From NCBI RefSeq assembly GCF_907165195.1, contig NZ_OU015584.1:744001-808000 (forward strand): DNA of 64,000 nucleotides, read 5' to 3'. Position numbers and translations under genes: made by a program. Positions 44,467-54,215 of the stretch are shown here, in pieces; the stretch's first letter is position 1; every line of letters begins with the position of its first letter. This DNA comes from Parvicella tangerina (lineage in GTDB: Bacteria > Bacteroidota > Bacteroidia > Flavobacteriales_D > Parvicellaceae). The notes beneath the pieces were generated by a model. The model saw nothing but the letters and a program-made list of their open reading frames with translations, was not told the origin of the DNA and did no database searches.

Positions 44467-45843
44467 ATGAAAAAAGACTCCTTATTACCAACGATGTCGA
44501 TTACCCTTGGGTTTTTGATTCTGGCATTTCCTCTATTTAGTAAGGGAATGTTCATGGATGGCACCATCTACGCTGCCGTAGCGAGTAATCTGTCTCAGGG
44601 CAATGGATCGTTTTGGAGTTTGAAGTTTAGTGAGACGATCATGAATCCGTTTTACGAACATCCTCCTTTGGCGATATGGATGGAAAGTTCATTTCATTGG
44701 TTGTTCAATGATTCCATGTGGTCGGAACGAATATATTCATTGGCGATGTGGCTGCTCAATGCTGGGTTGATCATGAAAATTTGGGAGCAATTGAGACCAA
44801 ATTCGCCTGTGAAATGGGTTCCTATACTATTGTGGAGCATGCTGCCCATTGTTGTTTGGTCTTTCTCAAATAACATGTTAGAAAATACAATGGGGGTTTT
44901 CGTGAGTTCGAGTGTGCTGTTTTTTCTGAAGGGTATGAAAAGCAGAACGGTTTTGTGGAATGGTTTGAGTGGAGCTATGCTCACATTAGCCTTTTTATCC
45001 AAAGGTTTTGTTGGCTTATTTCCTTTTGCTTTGCCGCTGTTGTACACGTTGTTTTTCTTTCGAGAACGCTCTCTTGTTCAACATCTTTTGAGCGGTTTCT
45101 ATATGTTATTGGGATTTCTATTGCTACTGGCACCTTTTCTGATGAATTCGGTAAGCAACGAGTTTTTAATGATTTATCTTGATCACCAAGTGAAAAATAG
45201 TGTTGAGCATATACAGACCGTATCTCATCGCTTCAGAATTCTAGAGTACTTTTTGATTCAGGTTTTTCTTCCACTAGCTATCGGAGCGTTGGTGTTTTTT
45301 GCTGCTAAGTCAAAGGCCCCATTGGGAGCGTCAAATAAAAAGTGGGCTGGTTTATTATTGGTGTTGTCATTGTGCGGGGTGTTGCCCATAATGATTAGCC
45401 TTAAACAACGGGATTTTTACATTCTCACGGTTTACCCATTTGCTATTCTTGCGATTGTCTTGTTTGTTGAAAATGGATTTTTAAGTCTGCACAAGGGTTT
45501 GATGAAAAGAATCAAGAAGCCTCAATGGCTTGTGATTACTATGTTTTTTCTTGCCGTAGCTCTTGCAATTGGATCTTCATCCGTTTACAAACGAGATAAA
45601 GAAATCCTCAGGGGAATCGAAGCACTAGAAGAAAGCGAGTTCTCTGATCGAATACTTCATTGCAGCAATAATATTAGACATGACTGGTCAACAATGGCTT
45701 ATTTATCTCGAATTGCTAAGATCAGTGTGGAGGTCGGATATGAATCAGATTATAAATTAACATTCTCAAATGAAGAGTCATCTGGATTAGCGATTCAATT
45801 TCATGGACTAAAAATATCAAAGCGAGATAAACAAGGGAACTGA
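44467..45843 (+). CDS. membrane glycosyltransferase, ArnT/PMT (GT39/83) type
   Basis: 458 residues from ATG 44467; a TTG at 44455 would add four residues but would lie inside a TAGATTTG promoter box (44450-44457). It has about ten hydrophobic helices and the family's first periplasmic loop with FMDGTIYAAVASNLSQG and NPFYEHPPLAIWMES, which carries the catalytic acidic residue. Such enzymes use polyprenyl-phosphate sugars to modify envelope lipids or proteins. The acceptor cannot be read. Confidence 0.85.
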   Translation: MKKDSLLPTMSITLGFLILAFPLFSKGMFMDGTIYAAVASNLSQGNGSFWSLKFSETIMNPFYEHPPLAIWMESSFHWLFNDSMWSERIYSLAMWLLNAGLIMKIWEQLRPNSPVKWVPILLWSMLPIVVWSFSNNMLENTMGVFVSSSVLFFLKGMKSRTVLWNGLSGAMLTLAFLSKGFVGLFPFALPLLYTLFFFRERSLVQHLLSGFYMLLGFLLLLAPFLMNSVSNEFLMIYLDHQVKNSVEHIQTVSHRFRILEYFLIQVFLPLAIGALVFFAAKSKAPLGASNKKWAGLLLVLSLCGVLPIMISLKQRDFYILTVYPFAILAIVLFVENGFLSLHKGLMKRIKKPQWLVITMFFLAVALAIGSSSVYKRDKEILRGIEALEESEFSDRILHCSNNIRHDWSTMAYLSRIAKISVEVGYESDYKLTFSNEESSGLAIQFHGLKISKRDKQGN

Positions 45844-45876
45844 TGGTTAATGGCCAATAGAGGATTCAGCCTTGAA

Positions 45877-46800
45877 TTAGATCAGCCGAGTAATTAAAAC
45901 AGCGAGCCAACCTATTACGGTCGTAAAAAAAGTGCCCAATGCTATTATTTTTAATTGAGGGTCAAGATTTTTGGGGTCAAGATTTTTTCGCACGAAAACC
46001 AAATTCTTGAAGAATAAGATGAATGGTAGTAAAGAAATTAATAGAAGGTAATTTCCCATGGTGTTGGATAGAATAATCACTCCCGAGATCCAGGCGATCA
46101 TTCCTAAGGTTAACAAAGTGGTGTGATAATTCTTGGCCTTATCAAATCCCATTTTAACGACTATTGTGTTCTTCCCACTATTTTTATCATTCTCAATATC
46201 ACGCATGTTATTCATATTCAAAACAGCCATGCTCATAAAACCTGTAAAGCATGCTGGAAAAAAAATAAACAGGTCTAATGATCGCGTGTGGAGATAGTAT
46301 ACGCCAACGACACCGACTAGTCCAAAAAAGATAAACACGAAAAGATCACCTAACCCAGAATATCCGTAAGCTTTTTTACCAATGGTATAAGTGATAGCAG
46401 CAAGAATACTGAGAACTCCAAGACCAATAAAGACATAGATATCTTGTGTGGAAGCATCTTTTAGCGCATAATAAATAAGAATGATCCCACTTCCAAATGC
46501 AAGTAGACTGTTAATGATAATAGCATTTCGCATCGCTTTAATACTGATTTTTTGACTTTGAACAGCCCTGGCGGGACCAACTCGGTGTTCATTGTCGGTT
46601 CCTTTGACTCCATCTCCATAGTCATTGGCAATATTCGACAGCACTTGCAGCAAAATCGTGGTAATTGCTGCTAAAAGCATGATATTACCGTCAAACTCAT
46701 CTTTCGCGTAGGCAAATAAACTACCTGCAAGAATACAGGACAAAGCCAGTGGTAACGTTCTCAAGCGAAACGATGATATCCAGTCTTTAACCGATGCCAA
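45877..46800 (-). CDS. menA: 1,4-dihydroxy-2-naphthoate polyprenyltransferase
   Basis: Membrane prenyltransferase that makes demethylmenaquinone. 307 residues, about nine helices. The two Asp-rich motifs are present: NDYGDGVKGTD (about 60-70) and NMRDIENDKNSGKNT (about 197-212). The start is ATG at 46800. Menaquinone is the main quinone in Bacteroidota. The DUF4254 and thioesterase genes lie just upstream on the same strand with 5- and 6-base gaps, making a likely operon; thioesterase may act on the DHNA-CoA step but this is not shown. Confidence 0.94.
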   Translation of the reverse strand: MASVKDWISSFRLRTLPLALSCILAGSLFAYAKDEFDGNIMLLAAITTILLQVLSNIANDYGDGVKGTDNEHRVGPARAVQSQKISIKAMRNAIIINSLLAFGSGIILIYYALKDASTQDIYVFIGLGVLSILAAITYTIGKKAYGYSGLGDLFVFIFFGLVGVVGVYYLHTRSLDLFIFFPACFTGFMSMAVLNMNNMRDIENDKNSGKNTIVVKMGFDKAKNYHTTLLTLGMIAWISGVIILSNTMGNYLLLISLLPFILFFKNLVFVRKNLDPKNLDPQLKIIALGTFFTTVIGWLAVLITRLI

Positions 46801-46805
46801 AGGGA

Positions 46806-47411
46806 TTATTTCTTAGTGTTGTATAAAACCGGGTTTAACGAGTCGTCATTGTACATTTTCATCTGGCGATAAACCTTGATTTTCTTATTGCCAGCTTCAT
46901 AGTCTGTCAGCAATTCATCAAAAGATGCAGATAGGTCTTCTTGTTGCTCCAACAGTATGTCTAATTTTTGCTGACACTTTTGAATGTGTTCTTGATCAGC
47001 GTCCTTACGATTCACTTGCTCTTGCATATGGTAAATCTTCAAGCATAGAATAGATAAACGATCCACTACCCAAGCCGGACTTTCTGTGTTGATTTTAACG
47101 CCTTCTTTCGGAGTTACACCTTTGAATAGGTTAATATAGTAATCATCAATATGTTCAACAGTGTCCGTACGGTGCTGATTAGATTTATCAATTCTGCGTT
47201 TGATTTGCATACCGTATGCTGCATCAATCTGTGGATCTCTCACGATATCTTCTAAATGCCATTGTACGGTGTCAATCCAGTTTTTTAAGTACATCAAATG
47301 TTCTACAGAATCACTGGGGAAAACCGTTGGCATCTCAGCATCTACATGATCGGTTTTATGGTAGTCGTTGATGGATCGATTGAATATCTCAATACACTGT
47401 TTAGCCTTCAT
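46806..47411 (-). CDS. DUF4254 protein
   Basis: 201 residues, soluble, highly helical. The family features are visible: N-terminal CIEIFNRSINDYH, the WHLEDIVRDP segment, and the conserved C-terminal helices. Function unknown. It lies between menA and an acyl-CoA thioesterase with gaps of 5 and 6 bases, so it is in their transcript. Confidence 0.85.
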   Translation of the reverse strand: MKAKQCIEIFNRSINDYHKTDHVDAEMPTVFPSDSVEHLMYLKNWIDTVQWHLEDIVRDPQIDAAYGMQIKRRIDKSNQHRTDTVEHIDDYYINLFKGVTPKEGVKINTESPAWVVDRLSILCLKIYHMQEQVNRKDADQEHIQKCQQKLDILLEQQEDLSASFDELLTDYEAGNKKIKVYRQMKMYNDDSLNPVLYNTKK

Positions 47412-47417
47412 ATAAAC

Positions 47418-47942
47418 TTATTGGGTTAATGGTACAAAGATCTTTTTGAGTTCAGTTGCGTCATCTGGCTTAAGCCTGCCACTTAAGATCAAACTTAACT
47501 GTTTTCTTCTTAAAGCACCTTCATACCTTTTCTTTTCTTCTGTGGTGACAGGGTTCAACTGGGGCACTGGCAATGGTTTACCATCTTCGTCCATAGCAAC
47601 AAATAAAAAAATTGCCTCATTACATTTCGAACGATTTCCATCTCTCGTTTCTAGATAAACATCCACGTAGATTTCCATGGAAGTTTTGAATGCCCGTGAA
47701 ACTTTTGATTCAAGAATCACATACGAACCTAATGGAATAGGCTGAGTAAATGAAACATTATTAATGGACGCTGTAACCGCAACATTTCCGCAATGTCTGA
47801 ATGCTGTGATACTGGCCACTTCATCCATCCAGGCCATAAGCTGACCACCGAATAGGTTGCCTAACTGGTTGGCATCGTTCGGCATAACCAAATGCGTTTG
47901 AATCGTCAATGATTCGTGTGGCGTTTTAGGTGTGAGACTCAT
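47418..47942 (-). CDS. acyl-CoA thioesterase, hotdog fold (YciA-like)
   Basis: 174 residues. Hydrolyses acyl-CoA. NQLGNLFGGQLMAWMDEVASI is the family active-site helix and loop. The first gene of the likely thioesterase-DUF4254-menA transcript; a TAACTTTG box at 47960-47967 on the minus strand lies 18 bases before the ATG. A DHNA-CoA thioesterase role is possible from context, though YciA types are broad. Confidence 0.9.
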   Translation of the reverse strand: MSLTPKTPHESLTIQTHLVMPNDANQLGNLFGGQLMAWMDEVASITAFRHCGNVAVTASINNVSFTQPIPLGSYVILESKVSRAFKTSMEIYVDVYLETRDGNRSKCNEAIFLFVAMDEDGKPLPVPQLNPVTTEEKKRYEGALRRKQLSLILSGRLKPDDATELKKIFVPLTQ

Positions 47943-48005
47943 ATTTCAAGTGTTTGACGCAAAGTTAGCCAAACTTCCAGACTCACGACCTTTTGAGAAA
48001 AAGAA

Positions 48006-48461
48006 TCAGTATTTATAAGTTAAAAATCCTTCATAGCCATTCATGCCGACCATAACGGTATAATCACTTGACTTACTAGGTGATTTAACTGCATCCAATT
48101 GGAATTTTAGGGTCTCCGTAACAACACTTCTGCAATTATCTCCATGATCTATGTGATGGATAAAAATGCTTGCCTTGGGTGGCATAGATTTCATAAAAAG
48201 TCCGTTGAAATAAGCATTGAATTCGTGTTCTTCACATCCTCCAGAATAACTCACTTCAAGAGTAAGAATATCACCATCTATGGAAGCGTTAAGAATCTCA
48301 AAGTTTCCATTTTCTTTAGGTTGCTGATAGTTCATGTCAAGCACCACTGCCTTTGGTTCGTCAGTTTGAGCAACAGAGGTGTCTGTTTCAGAGCTGGTTG
48401 CTTTTTTAGCTTTACAGCTCAACATGAAAAGAGTAATTATTGTTAAAATGAAATATTTCAT
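48006..48461 (-). CDS. lipoprotein of unknown function
   Basis: 151 residues. Lipobox LSCK in MKYFILTIITLFMLSCKAKK. The mature part is a small beta domain with GGCEEHEFNAYFNG and HHIDHGDNCRS, carrying two Cys that could form a disulfide and three His/Asp that could bind metal; no family recognised. Single gene. Confidence 0.7.
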   Translation of the reverse strand: MKYFILTIITLFMLSCKAKKATSSETDTSVAQTDEPKAVVLDMNYQQPKENGNFEILNASIDGDILTLEVSYSGGCEEHEFNAYFNGLFMKSMPPKASIFIHHIDHGDNCRSVVTETLKFQLDAVKSPSKSSDYTVMVGMNGYEGFLTYKY

Positions 48462-48497
48462 GGCTATTGTCTTTATCTTTGGTTAAAAGTACTGCTT

Positions 48498-48806
48498 TTG
48501 AATAAAAAGACAAATATTGCGCCAGAAGGAAAAAGTGAGTTTTGGAAAAAGCTATATACTAACTTCAATGTTGGTATTCTCGCAATGCTCATGGGCATCC
48601 TGCTCCCCTTTGTGGTCCCCATTATGGGGCAGTTTTTTTCGCCCATCTTTTTTATTGGAGGGATAATAGCGGTCTTGTGGTCTAAACAACCCATTTGGAT
48701 GAGGGTGTTAGCGGTAGTTGTATTTATAATACCCTTGATTTTACTGTGGGACCAATATGTTTTGCTCATTTACAACTTCATGAACTGGGTTAGTCAACCT
48801 GCTTAG
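48498..48806 (+). CDS. small membrane protein, TTG start
   Basis: 102 residues with three hydrophobic helices (NVGILAMLMGILLPFVVPIMG, FFIGGIIAVLWSKQ, VLAVVVFIIPLILLWD). The only start that includes the conserved N-terminus is TTG at 48498; the first ATG would remove the first helix. A TATCTTTG box at 48474-48481 precedes it. Family unknown. It overlaps the convergent glycosyltransferase gene by 17 bases. Confidence 0.6.
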   Translation: MNKKTNIAPEGKSEFWKKLYTNFNVGILAMLMGILLPFVVPIMGQFFSPIFFIGGIIAVLWSKQPIWMRVLAVVVFIIPLILLWDQYVLLIYNFMNWVSQPA

Positions 48807-49935
48807 CGAAATGCAGTGCTTCACTGACAAAGAAATCCCATTCGTATTGTTTTTTTTCTGAACGAACCCCTTCAATAAATCTTGTTTTGAGTTCTTTTTC
48901 ATAAAAGAGTTTGATGGCACTTGCAAATTCTTCAGTAGATGGTGGGACAACTATTCCTGCTAAACCGTGAGGAACAATTTCGGGTAATCCGCCAACATCG
49001 GAAACAATCATAGGTACTTCAAAGTGATAGGCAACCTGCGTAATTCCACTTTGGGTAGCAGATTTATAAGGTTGAATAACAGAATCAGCGACTGAGAAAT
49101 AGTATTTTACATCTTCAGTTGGGATGTAAAAATCATAAAGGTGAATACGACCTTTCAATCCTAATTGCTCGATAAGTGAGATATACTTTTCTTTTTTATC
49201 ATAAAACTCTCCAGCAATTATAAGATGTACATTTTGGTCATTTACCATGGATAGTGCTTCAATAGCGATATCAAGGCCTTTGTATTCTCGAATTAGTCCA
49301 AAAAACAACAAGTATTTTCTGCTAGGATCTAATTGTAGTTTTGCACAACCTTCCTCTCTAGTGCAAGCTTCACCAAAAGTGTCATATACTGGATGCGGCA
49401 ACATGATCTTTTGTGGGTTGTCAGTAAAAAGAGAAATGTCTTCCAAAACGGATTTAGACATGGTAATAAAGCCATCACAATGACTCAAGAAGTACTTGGT
49501 GAGCGGTTTGTCGCCTGGGCGTTTTTCGTGCGGAATTACATTATCAGTAATGCCAATTACTTTGATCTCCTTCCTTCGTAATCTCTTTGCTATATTTCCA
49601 AGAGCTGGTCCCATAAATGGTAGCCAAAATCGAATAAAGACCACATCAGGTTTCTCTTGATCGATTAGACGGGCCGTTTTACTCCACGACCAAGGCTGAA
49701 TAGAGCCTATCGTGTTTTTTATTTGGAGGTTTTCAGGTGGATTTTCATTATTCTCGTATTGAGATTTTCCTGGAAAAAGAAAATTAGGGTATTGGTAATA
49801 AAATGAAAATAACTTCACCGTATGACCTTCTTTGGTCAATGCGTTTGCGAAAGCTTCGTTAAAGTTAGCAATACCTCCTCTTAGCGGATAAGCCGGACCT
49901 ATGATAACGATATGCTGATGAGCTTCATCATTCAC
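48790..49935 (-). CDS. GT4 glycosyltransferase
   Basis: 381 residues. PAYPLRGGIANFNEAFANAL is the acceptor-side GGxxxF loop; the C-terminal half holds the GT-B donor site (LLFFGLIREYKGLDIAIEAL and SGITQVAYHFEVPMIVSDVGGLPEIV). Cytosolic, may build a cell-surface glycan. Overlaps the upstream GT2 gene by eight bases, so they are one unit. Confidence 0.9.
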   Translation of the reverse strand: MNDEAHQHIVIIGPAYPLRGGIANFNEAFANALTKEGHTVKLFSFYYQYPNFLFPGKSQYENNENPPENLQIKNTIGSIQPWSWSKTARLIDQEKPDVVFIRFWLPFMGPALGNIAKRLRRKEIKVIGITDNVIPHEKRPGDKPLTKYFLSHCDGFITMSKSVLEDISLFTDNPQKIMLPHPVYDTFGEACTREEGCAKLQLDPSRKYLLFFGLIREYKGLDIAIEALSMVNDQNVHLIIAGEFYDKKEKYISLIEQLGLKGRIHLYDFYIPTEDVKYYFSVADSVIQPYKSATQSGITQVAYHFEVPMIVSDVGGLPEIVPHGLAGIVVPPSTEEFASAIKLFYEKELKTRFIEGVRSEKKQYEWDFFVSEALHFAKQVD

Positions 49936-50896
49936 TGAAGTTCGATTTTTCTTTGATCAAATAACTATTTCGCTGAGGGTTGTTTCGGGCAATCATTTCA
50001 CCTAAGAAACCAGCCAAAAACATCTGCACACCCATGATCATAGCAACCAGAGCAACGTAAAACTCCGTCCGATCTGCAAGTAATTTTGAACCTGTATCAA
50101 TAAACAACTTGTAAATGCCCAGCCATAAGAAAAAGGCAAATCCAATGAAGAACATTAGCGTACCGATAAACCCAAAGAAATGCATGGGACGTTTACCAAA
50201 TTTTCCCATGAAGGTAATGCTGAAAAGATCTAAAAATCCATTGATAAATCGCTCCAATCCAAATTTCGTTACTCCGTATTTACGTTCACGGTGCTGGACT
50301 ACTTTTTCTCCAATTTTGGTAAAACCAGCCCATTTAGCAATGACCGGAATATATCGATGCATTTCACCGTACACTTCGATGCTCTTGACAACATCTTTCT
50401 TATAAGCCTTCAAACCGCAATTAAAGTCATTTAACCGAATGCCGCTCATTTTTCGAGTAGCCCAATTAAACAGTTTTGTAGGAATAGTCTTACTGATTGG
50501 GTCATAGCGTTTCTTTTTCCATCCAGAAACCAGATCAAACCCTTCTTCTTGAATCATTTGATAGAGTTCAGGAATTTCATCAGGGCTATCCTGTAAATCT
50601 GCGTCCATCGTAATGACAACCTTCCCTGAAGTGTGCGCAAAACCAACGTTGAGTGCTGCTGATTTGCCATAATTACGGTTAAATGAGATCCCTTTCAACG
50701 AATAAAATTTGTTGGACAATTCTTGAACCACTTTCCAGGAGTCATCTTTGCTGCCGTCATCAATCATGATCACTTCATAGCTGAGGTTGTTTGAATTACA
50801 AACCTGATCGATCCATTCCATTAACTCAGGTAAGGATTCTTCTTCATTAAAAAGAGGAACGACTACTGATATGTCCAATTCGTTGGCGTCTTGCAT
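49928..50896 (-). CDS. GT2 polyprenyl-phosphate glycosyltransferase
   Basis: 322 residues. Cytosolic GT2 domain with VVPLFNEEESLPEL, IMIDDGSKDDSW and the DXD-type DADLQDSPDEIPELYQ. The C-terminal 90 residues hold two transmembrane helices (IGTLMFFIGFAFFLWLGI and VALVAMIMGVQMFLAGFLG), the DPM1/ArnC/GtrB type that loads sugar onto undecaprenyl phosphate. This could feed the ArnT-type transferase at 44467. A TATATTTG box at 50901-50908 (minus) lies just before the ATG. Confidence 0.92.
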   Translation of the reverse strand: MQDANELDISVVVPLFNEEESLPELMEWIDQVCNSNNLSYEVIMIDDGSKDDSWKVVQELSNKFYSLKGISFNRNYGKSAALNVGFAHTSGKVVITMDADLQDSPDEIPELYQMIQEEGFDLVSGWKKKRYDPISKTIPTKLFNWATRKMSGIRLNDFNCGLKAYKKDVVKSIEVYGEMHRYIPVIAKWAGFTKIGEKVVQHRERKYGVTKFGLERFINGFLDLFSITFMGKFGKRPMHFFGFIGTLMFFIGFAFFLWLGIYKLFIDTGSKLLADRTEFYVALVAMIMGVQMFLAGFLGEMIARNNPQRNSYLIKEKSNFSE

Positions 50897-50900
50897 CGAG

Positions 50901-50908
50901 CAAATATA
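50901..50908 (-). promoter_or_regulatory. -7 element of the GT2-GT4 unit
   Basis: TATATTTG on the minus strand (CAAATATA on plus), only four bases before the ATG at 50896, so any transcript from it would be almost leaderless. Confidence 0.4.
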
Positions 50909-50951
50909 GCTATTGCTTCTGAATTGGTTTCTGCTTGGTCGTTAAATTGTG

Positions 50952-51746
50952 TTATTCGATGACAATCGTATCTCTTGAAATGTTGTAGGCACCAAAATAA
51001 CCAAGAGCATCATTGCTCAGGTTAGAAATAGGATTTCCAGGTGCTGCCGTTTGTCCTCCAGTCACTTGATTGAGCGCATACCAGTATTTGAAATTATGCT
51101 CATCAATTTCCATGAGATCTACGATGACTGAATCTCCAAGGTCAAAAGATCTTGTAAACAAAGGAATACCGGTTCCGATTCCGTTAAAGAGCGCATCTTC
51201 AGTTATGGATATGCTAGGATCCGGAGTATATCCTTGATCTCCTGGAGATCTTACCCAGTTGTTGTACTTGTAATAGTTTCTTTCACTACTTTCGTCTGTC
51301 CAGTAAAGAAAGGCGTTGTATCCTTCAGCACCAAAGAACGATCCTGCTACAAAGGGTATGCTATCAATAGTTGTATTTCCCGGCATATAAGTAGAGGCGC
51401 TGATTTCTTCACCGTCAATGATTACACTAAGATCATAAGAAGTATAGGATGTGGCTGTAAAGCCTGATGCCTTATAAATACCCGGTTCACTCTCCGTAAA
51501 AACGGTAGCATTACCATTATCATCAGTCACCGTAACGGAAGCACCTGAGATTGCTTCAAAATCCTCGGTTTCATAGAAATCATCAGATTTGGTGATTTTC
51601 ACGAAGTTCAATTCTTCAAAGTTGGTGATCTGCCCTTCAATAACGTAGGTTCTGTCGGCTTCATTAAGCTCCACTTGAATAACTTTCTCACAGGATGAGA
51701 GTAGAATGGCAACTGCGCTGGCAATATATAAGAGTGATTTCTTCAT
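50952..51746 (-). CDS. DUF4249 lipoprotein, partner of TonB receptor
   Basis: 264 residues. Lipobox SSCE in MKKSLLYIASAVAILLSSCE. The mature beta-rich protein begins KVIQVELNEADRTYVIEGQI, the DUF4249 family start. DUF4249 proteins are regularly encoded right after a TonB-dependent receptor in Bacteroidota; here the receptor gene ends three bases upstream. It likely sits on the outer-membrane surface and helps the receptor bind substrate, but that is inferred from context. Its receptor is broken by a frameshift. Confidence 0.88.
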   Translation of the reverse strand: MKKSLLYIASAVAILLSSCEKVIQVELNEADRTYVIEGQITNFEELNFVKITKSDDFYETEDFEAISGASVTVTDDNGNATVFTESEPGIYKASGFTATSYTSYDLSVIIDGEEISASTYMPGNTTIDSIPFVAGSFFGAEGYNAFLYWTDESSERNYYKYNNWVRSPGDQGYTPDPSISITEDALFNGIGTGIPLFTRSFDLGDSVIVDLMEIDEHNFKYWYALNQVTGGQTAAPGNPISNLSNDALGYFGAYNISRDTIVIE

Positions 51747-51749
51747 GAT

Positions 51750-54103
51750 TTAGAAATTGAAACTGTAAGTAATTGAAGGCACTGCTTTAAATAATGACAA
51801 CTGAACAGCTTCCGTTTGTCCAGTATCTTCATTCTCTTCAAAATTGATCTGGAAAGCATTTTCCCTTGCATAAGCATTGTAAACAGAGAAATTCCAGTTG
51901 CTTTGAAATTTCTTTTCCTTCTTGATTTCTTCACCAGTATCTGGATCGATCGAAGTTTTAAACTTTTTACCATAAAGCGTTAGACCAAGGTCAAGACGGT
52001 GATAGGTTGGCATTCTGTATCCATTTCGCTCGCTGTAGTAGTTATAAACAACCCCATTCATTTCATACTTTCCACTAGGGAAAGTTACGGCATCACCAGT
52101 GTAATAAATCCACGAAGCAGAAGCTGCAACACGCTCAGAAAATGAATACATGGTTACCACACTAATGTCGTGAATACGGTCTTGTCTAGCAGGATACCAA
52201 TTTCCATCATTAACGCCATCAACCTGACGAAGGGATCTTGACAAGGTGTATCCAACCCATCCTGTAAAGTCTCCTTTTTTCTTTCTTAATAAAAGTTCTA
52301 CTCCATAAGCCTTCCCTGCACCATACAGAAGGTCTCCTTCTACAAAATCGTTAAAGTTGGTTTGTGCTCCCGTTCGGTAATCAATTAGGTTATCCAGCCA
52401 CTTGTAGTAACCTTCTACGGAGAATTCAAACATGTTCTTCTTGAAGTTTCTAAAGTACCCAAGCGTTACCTGATCACTTTGCTGAGGTTTAATGTTGTTA
52501 CTACTTGGCAACCAAATGTCAGTAGGAGATCCAGAGGTACTATTGCTTAAAAGGTGCACATATTGATTGTTTCTCGCATAAGAAGCTTTTACAGAACTCA
52601 CATCGTTAAGAATATAATTCATTGCAAGTCTTGGTTCTAAATTATGGTACCACTGATAGAATTCTCCTGAAGCATACGTAGTTGTATCTATTACGTCACC
52701 GTCCGCATCGTATGAATAAATATCTCCAGGTCCCATGGCTCCGTAATTCGAATACCTAATCCCGTAAACTACGTTGAATAGACTTGATACTTTGAATTCA
52801 TCCATAATGTATGCCGCACCTTCAAGACCATAGCTTTCTTGTACATCTTCATCCGATATAGGCGCTCCTTCTTCCACTTCAATTTCTCCAGGAGAGAAAG
52901 TGTGGTAGATGGCGTTCAGGCCAAAAATTTTACATTGTGTTTATCATTAGCAAACCATTGGAAGTCTTGTTTGAAGTTCCAGTCTCGAATGTTTGAACCA
53001 AACGCAAATCCAGCAGCACCAATGTTAAGTCTATACTTATAATCGCTAAAGATCACGGAAGTATTGGAGAATAACTTGTTGTTATAAATGTGATTCCATC
53101 TAATCGTACCAGTTGCATTTCCCCAATCAAAGCCAAATGAGTCTCCAAAGCTGAAATTATCCCTGCCAAAATAGCCACTTAGGAAAATCCGATCTTTGTC
53201 TGAAATGTTATAATTCGCCTTAAGGTTGAGATCATAGAAATACAACCTGGAGTCCCTTATTGATGTATCTGGAGCAAACCGCAAGAAAATATCTGCATAG
53301 GTTCTTCTCCCTGAAATAAGGAATGAACCTTTGTCTTTTACAATAGGGGCTTCAATGGTAAGCTTCGAGGAAATAGTTCCTATTCCACCGGTCATGCTTA
53401 ACCCTTTACTGTTTCCCTCTTTCATTTTGATATCCATTACTGATGATACTCTTCCTCCATATTGAGCAGGCATACCTCCTTTAATCAAGTTGATATCTTT
53501 CAGTGCGTCAGAGTTGAAGACGGAGAAAAATCCAAGTAAATGAGAGGCGTTGTAGACAGGAGCCTCATCCAAAAGAATCAGGTTTTGATCGGCACCTCCA
53601 CCTCGAACGAAGAATCCAGAGTTTCCCTCTCCTGCTGTTTTTACACCAGGTAGTAGGGTGACTGTTTTTAAAACATCTTTCTCTCCGAATAGTACAGGGA
53701 TAGTTTCAATCTCTTTAGGGTTAAATTTGATGGTGCTGATCTCATTAGATGTAATGTTTTCATCGTCCTTTTCTGCGTTAACGTTAAACTCTTCAAGAAC
53801 TGCTGACTCTGGAGCTAGTTCCATGTTTTTAACCATATCTTCATTGAGCGTTATGGTTTCTTCAATTGTTTGATAGCCCACAAAACGATAAATAATGGTG
53901 TAGGTTCCAGGATCTAACGAAACAGAATAAAAACCATATACGTTCGAAGCTGCACCAGTCCCGGGTAGTTCTTTTACCAGAACATTTACACCAATTAAAT
54001 CTTCTCCGTTGGTTTTGTCTTTTACTGACCCGCTTAACGTTACTTTTTGGGAGTAAAAACTAGTGAGGAATAGTGAAAGACTAAAAAGTAATAACAATCT
54101 CAT
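51750..54103 (-). pseudogene. TonB-dependent receptor with frameshift
   Basis: The two reading frames at 52916-54103 and 51750-52877 together form one receptor of about 785 codons. The first part has a signal peptide (MRLLLLFSLSLFLTSFYSQ), the regulatory-like domain and the plug with GGGADQNLILLDEAPVYNAS, and stops at TGA 52916 after VKFLA. The second frame resumes with GLNAIYHTFSPGEIEVEEGAP in another phase and continues to the barrel end (ITYSFNF). A T5 run (A5 at 52923-52927 on plus) lies at the break. Adding one T or removing two restores the frame, giving VKF(F)GLN, which matches the paralogue at 1-2164. True mutation, phase variation or assembly error cannot be told apart here. Confidence 0.85.
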
Positions 54104-54215
54104 AGCTTATTGTTTGTGCTTCGCAAAAGAAACAACCATCTTTCAAATTTGTTGTCTGATGACCTTAAAAAAACACACTTTTATGATAAGCGGTAATATT
54201 GTGGGATAAAAGAAG

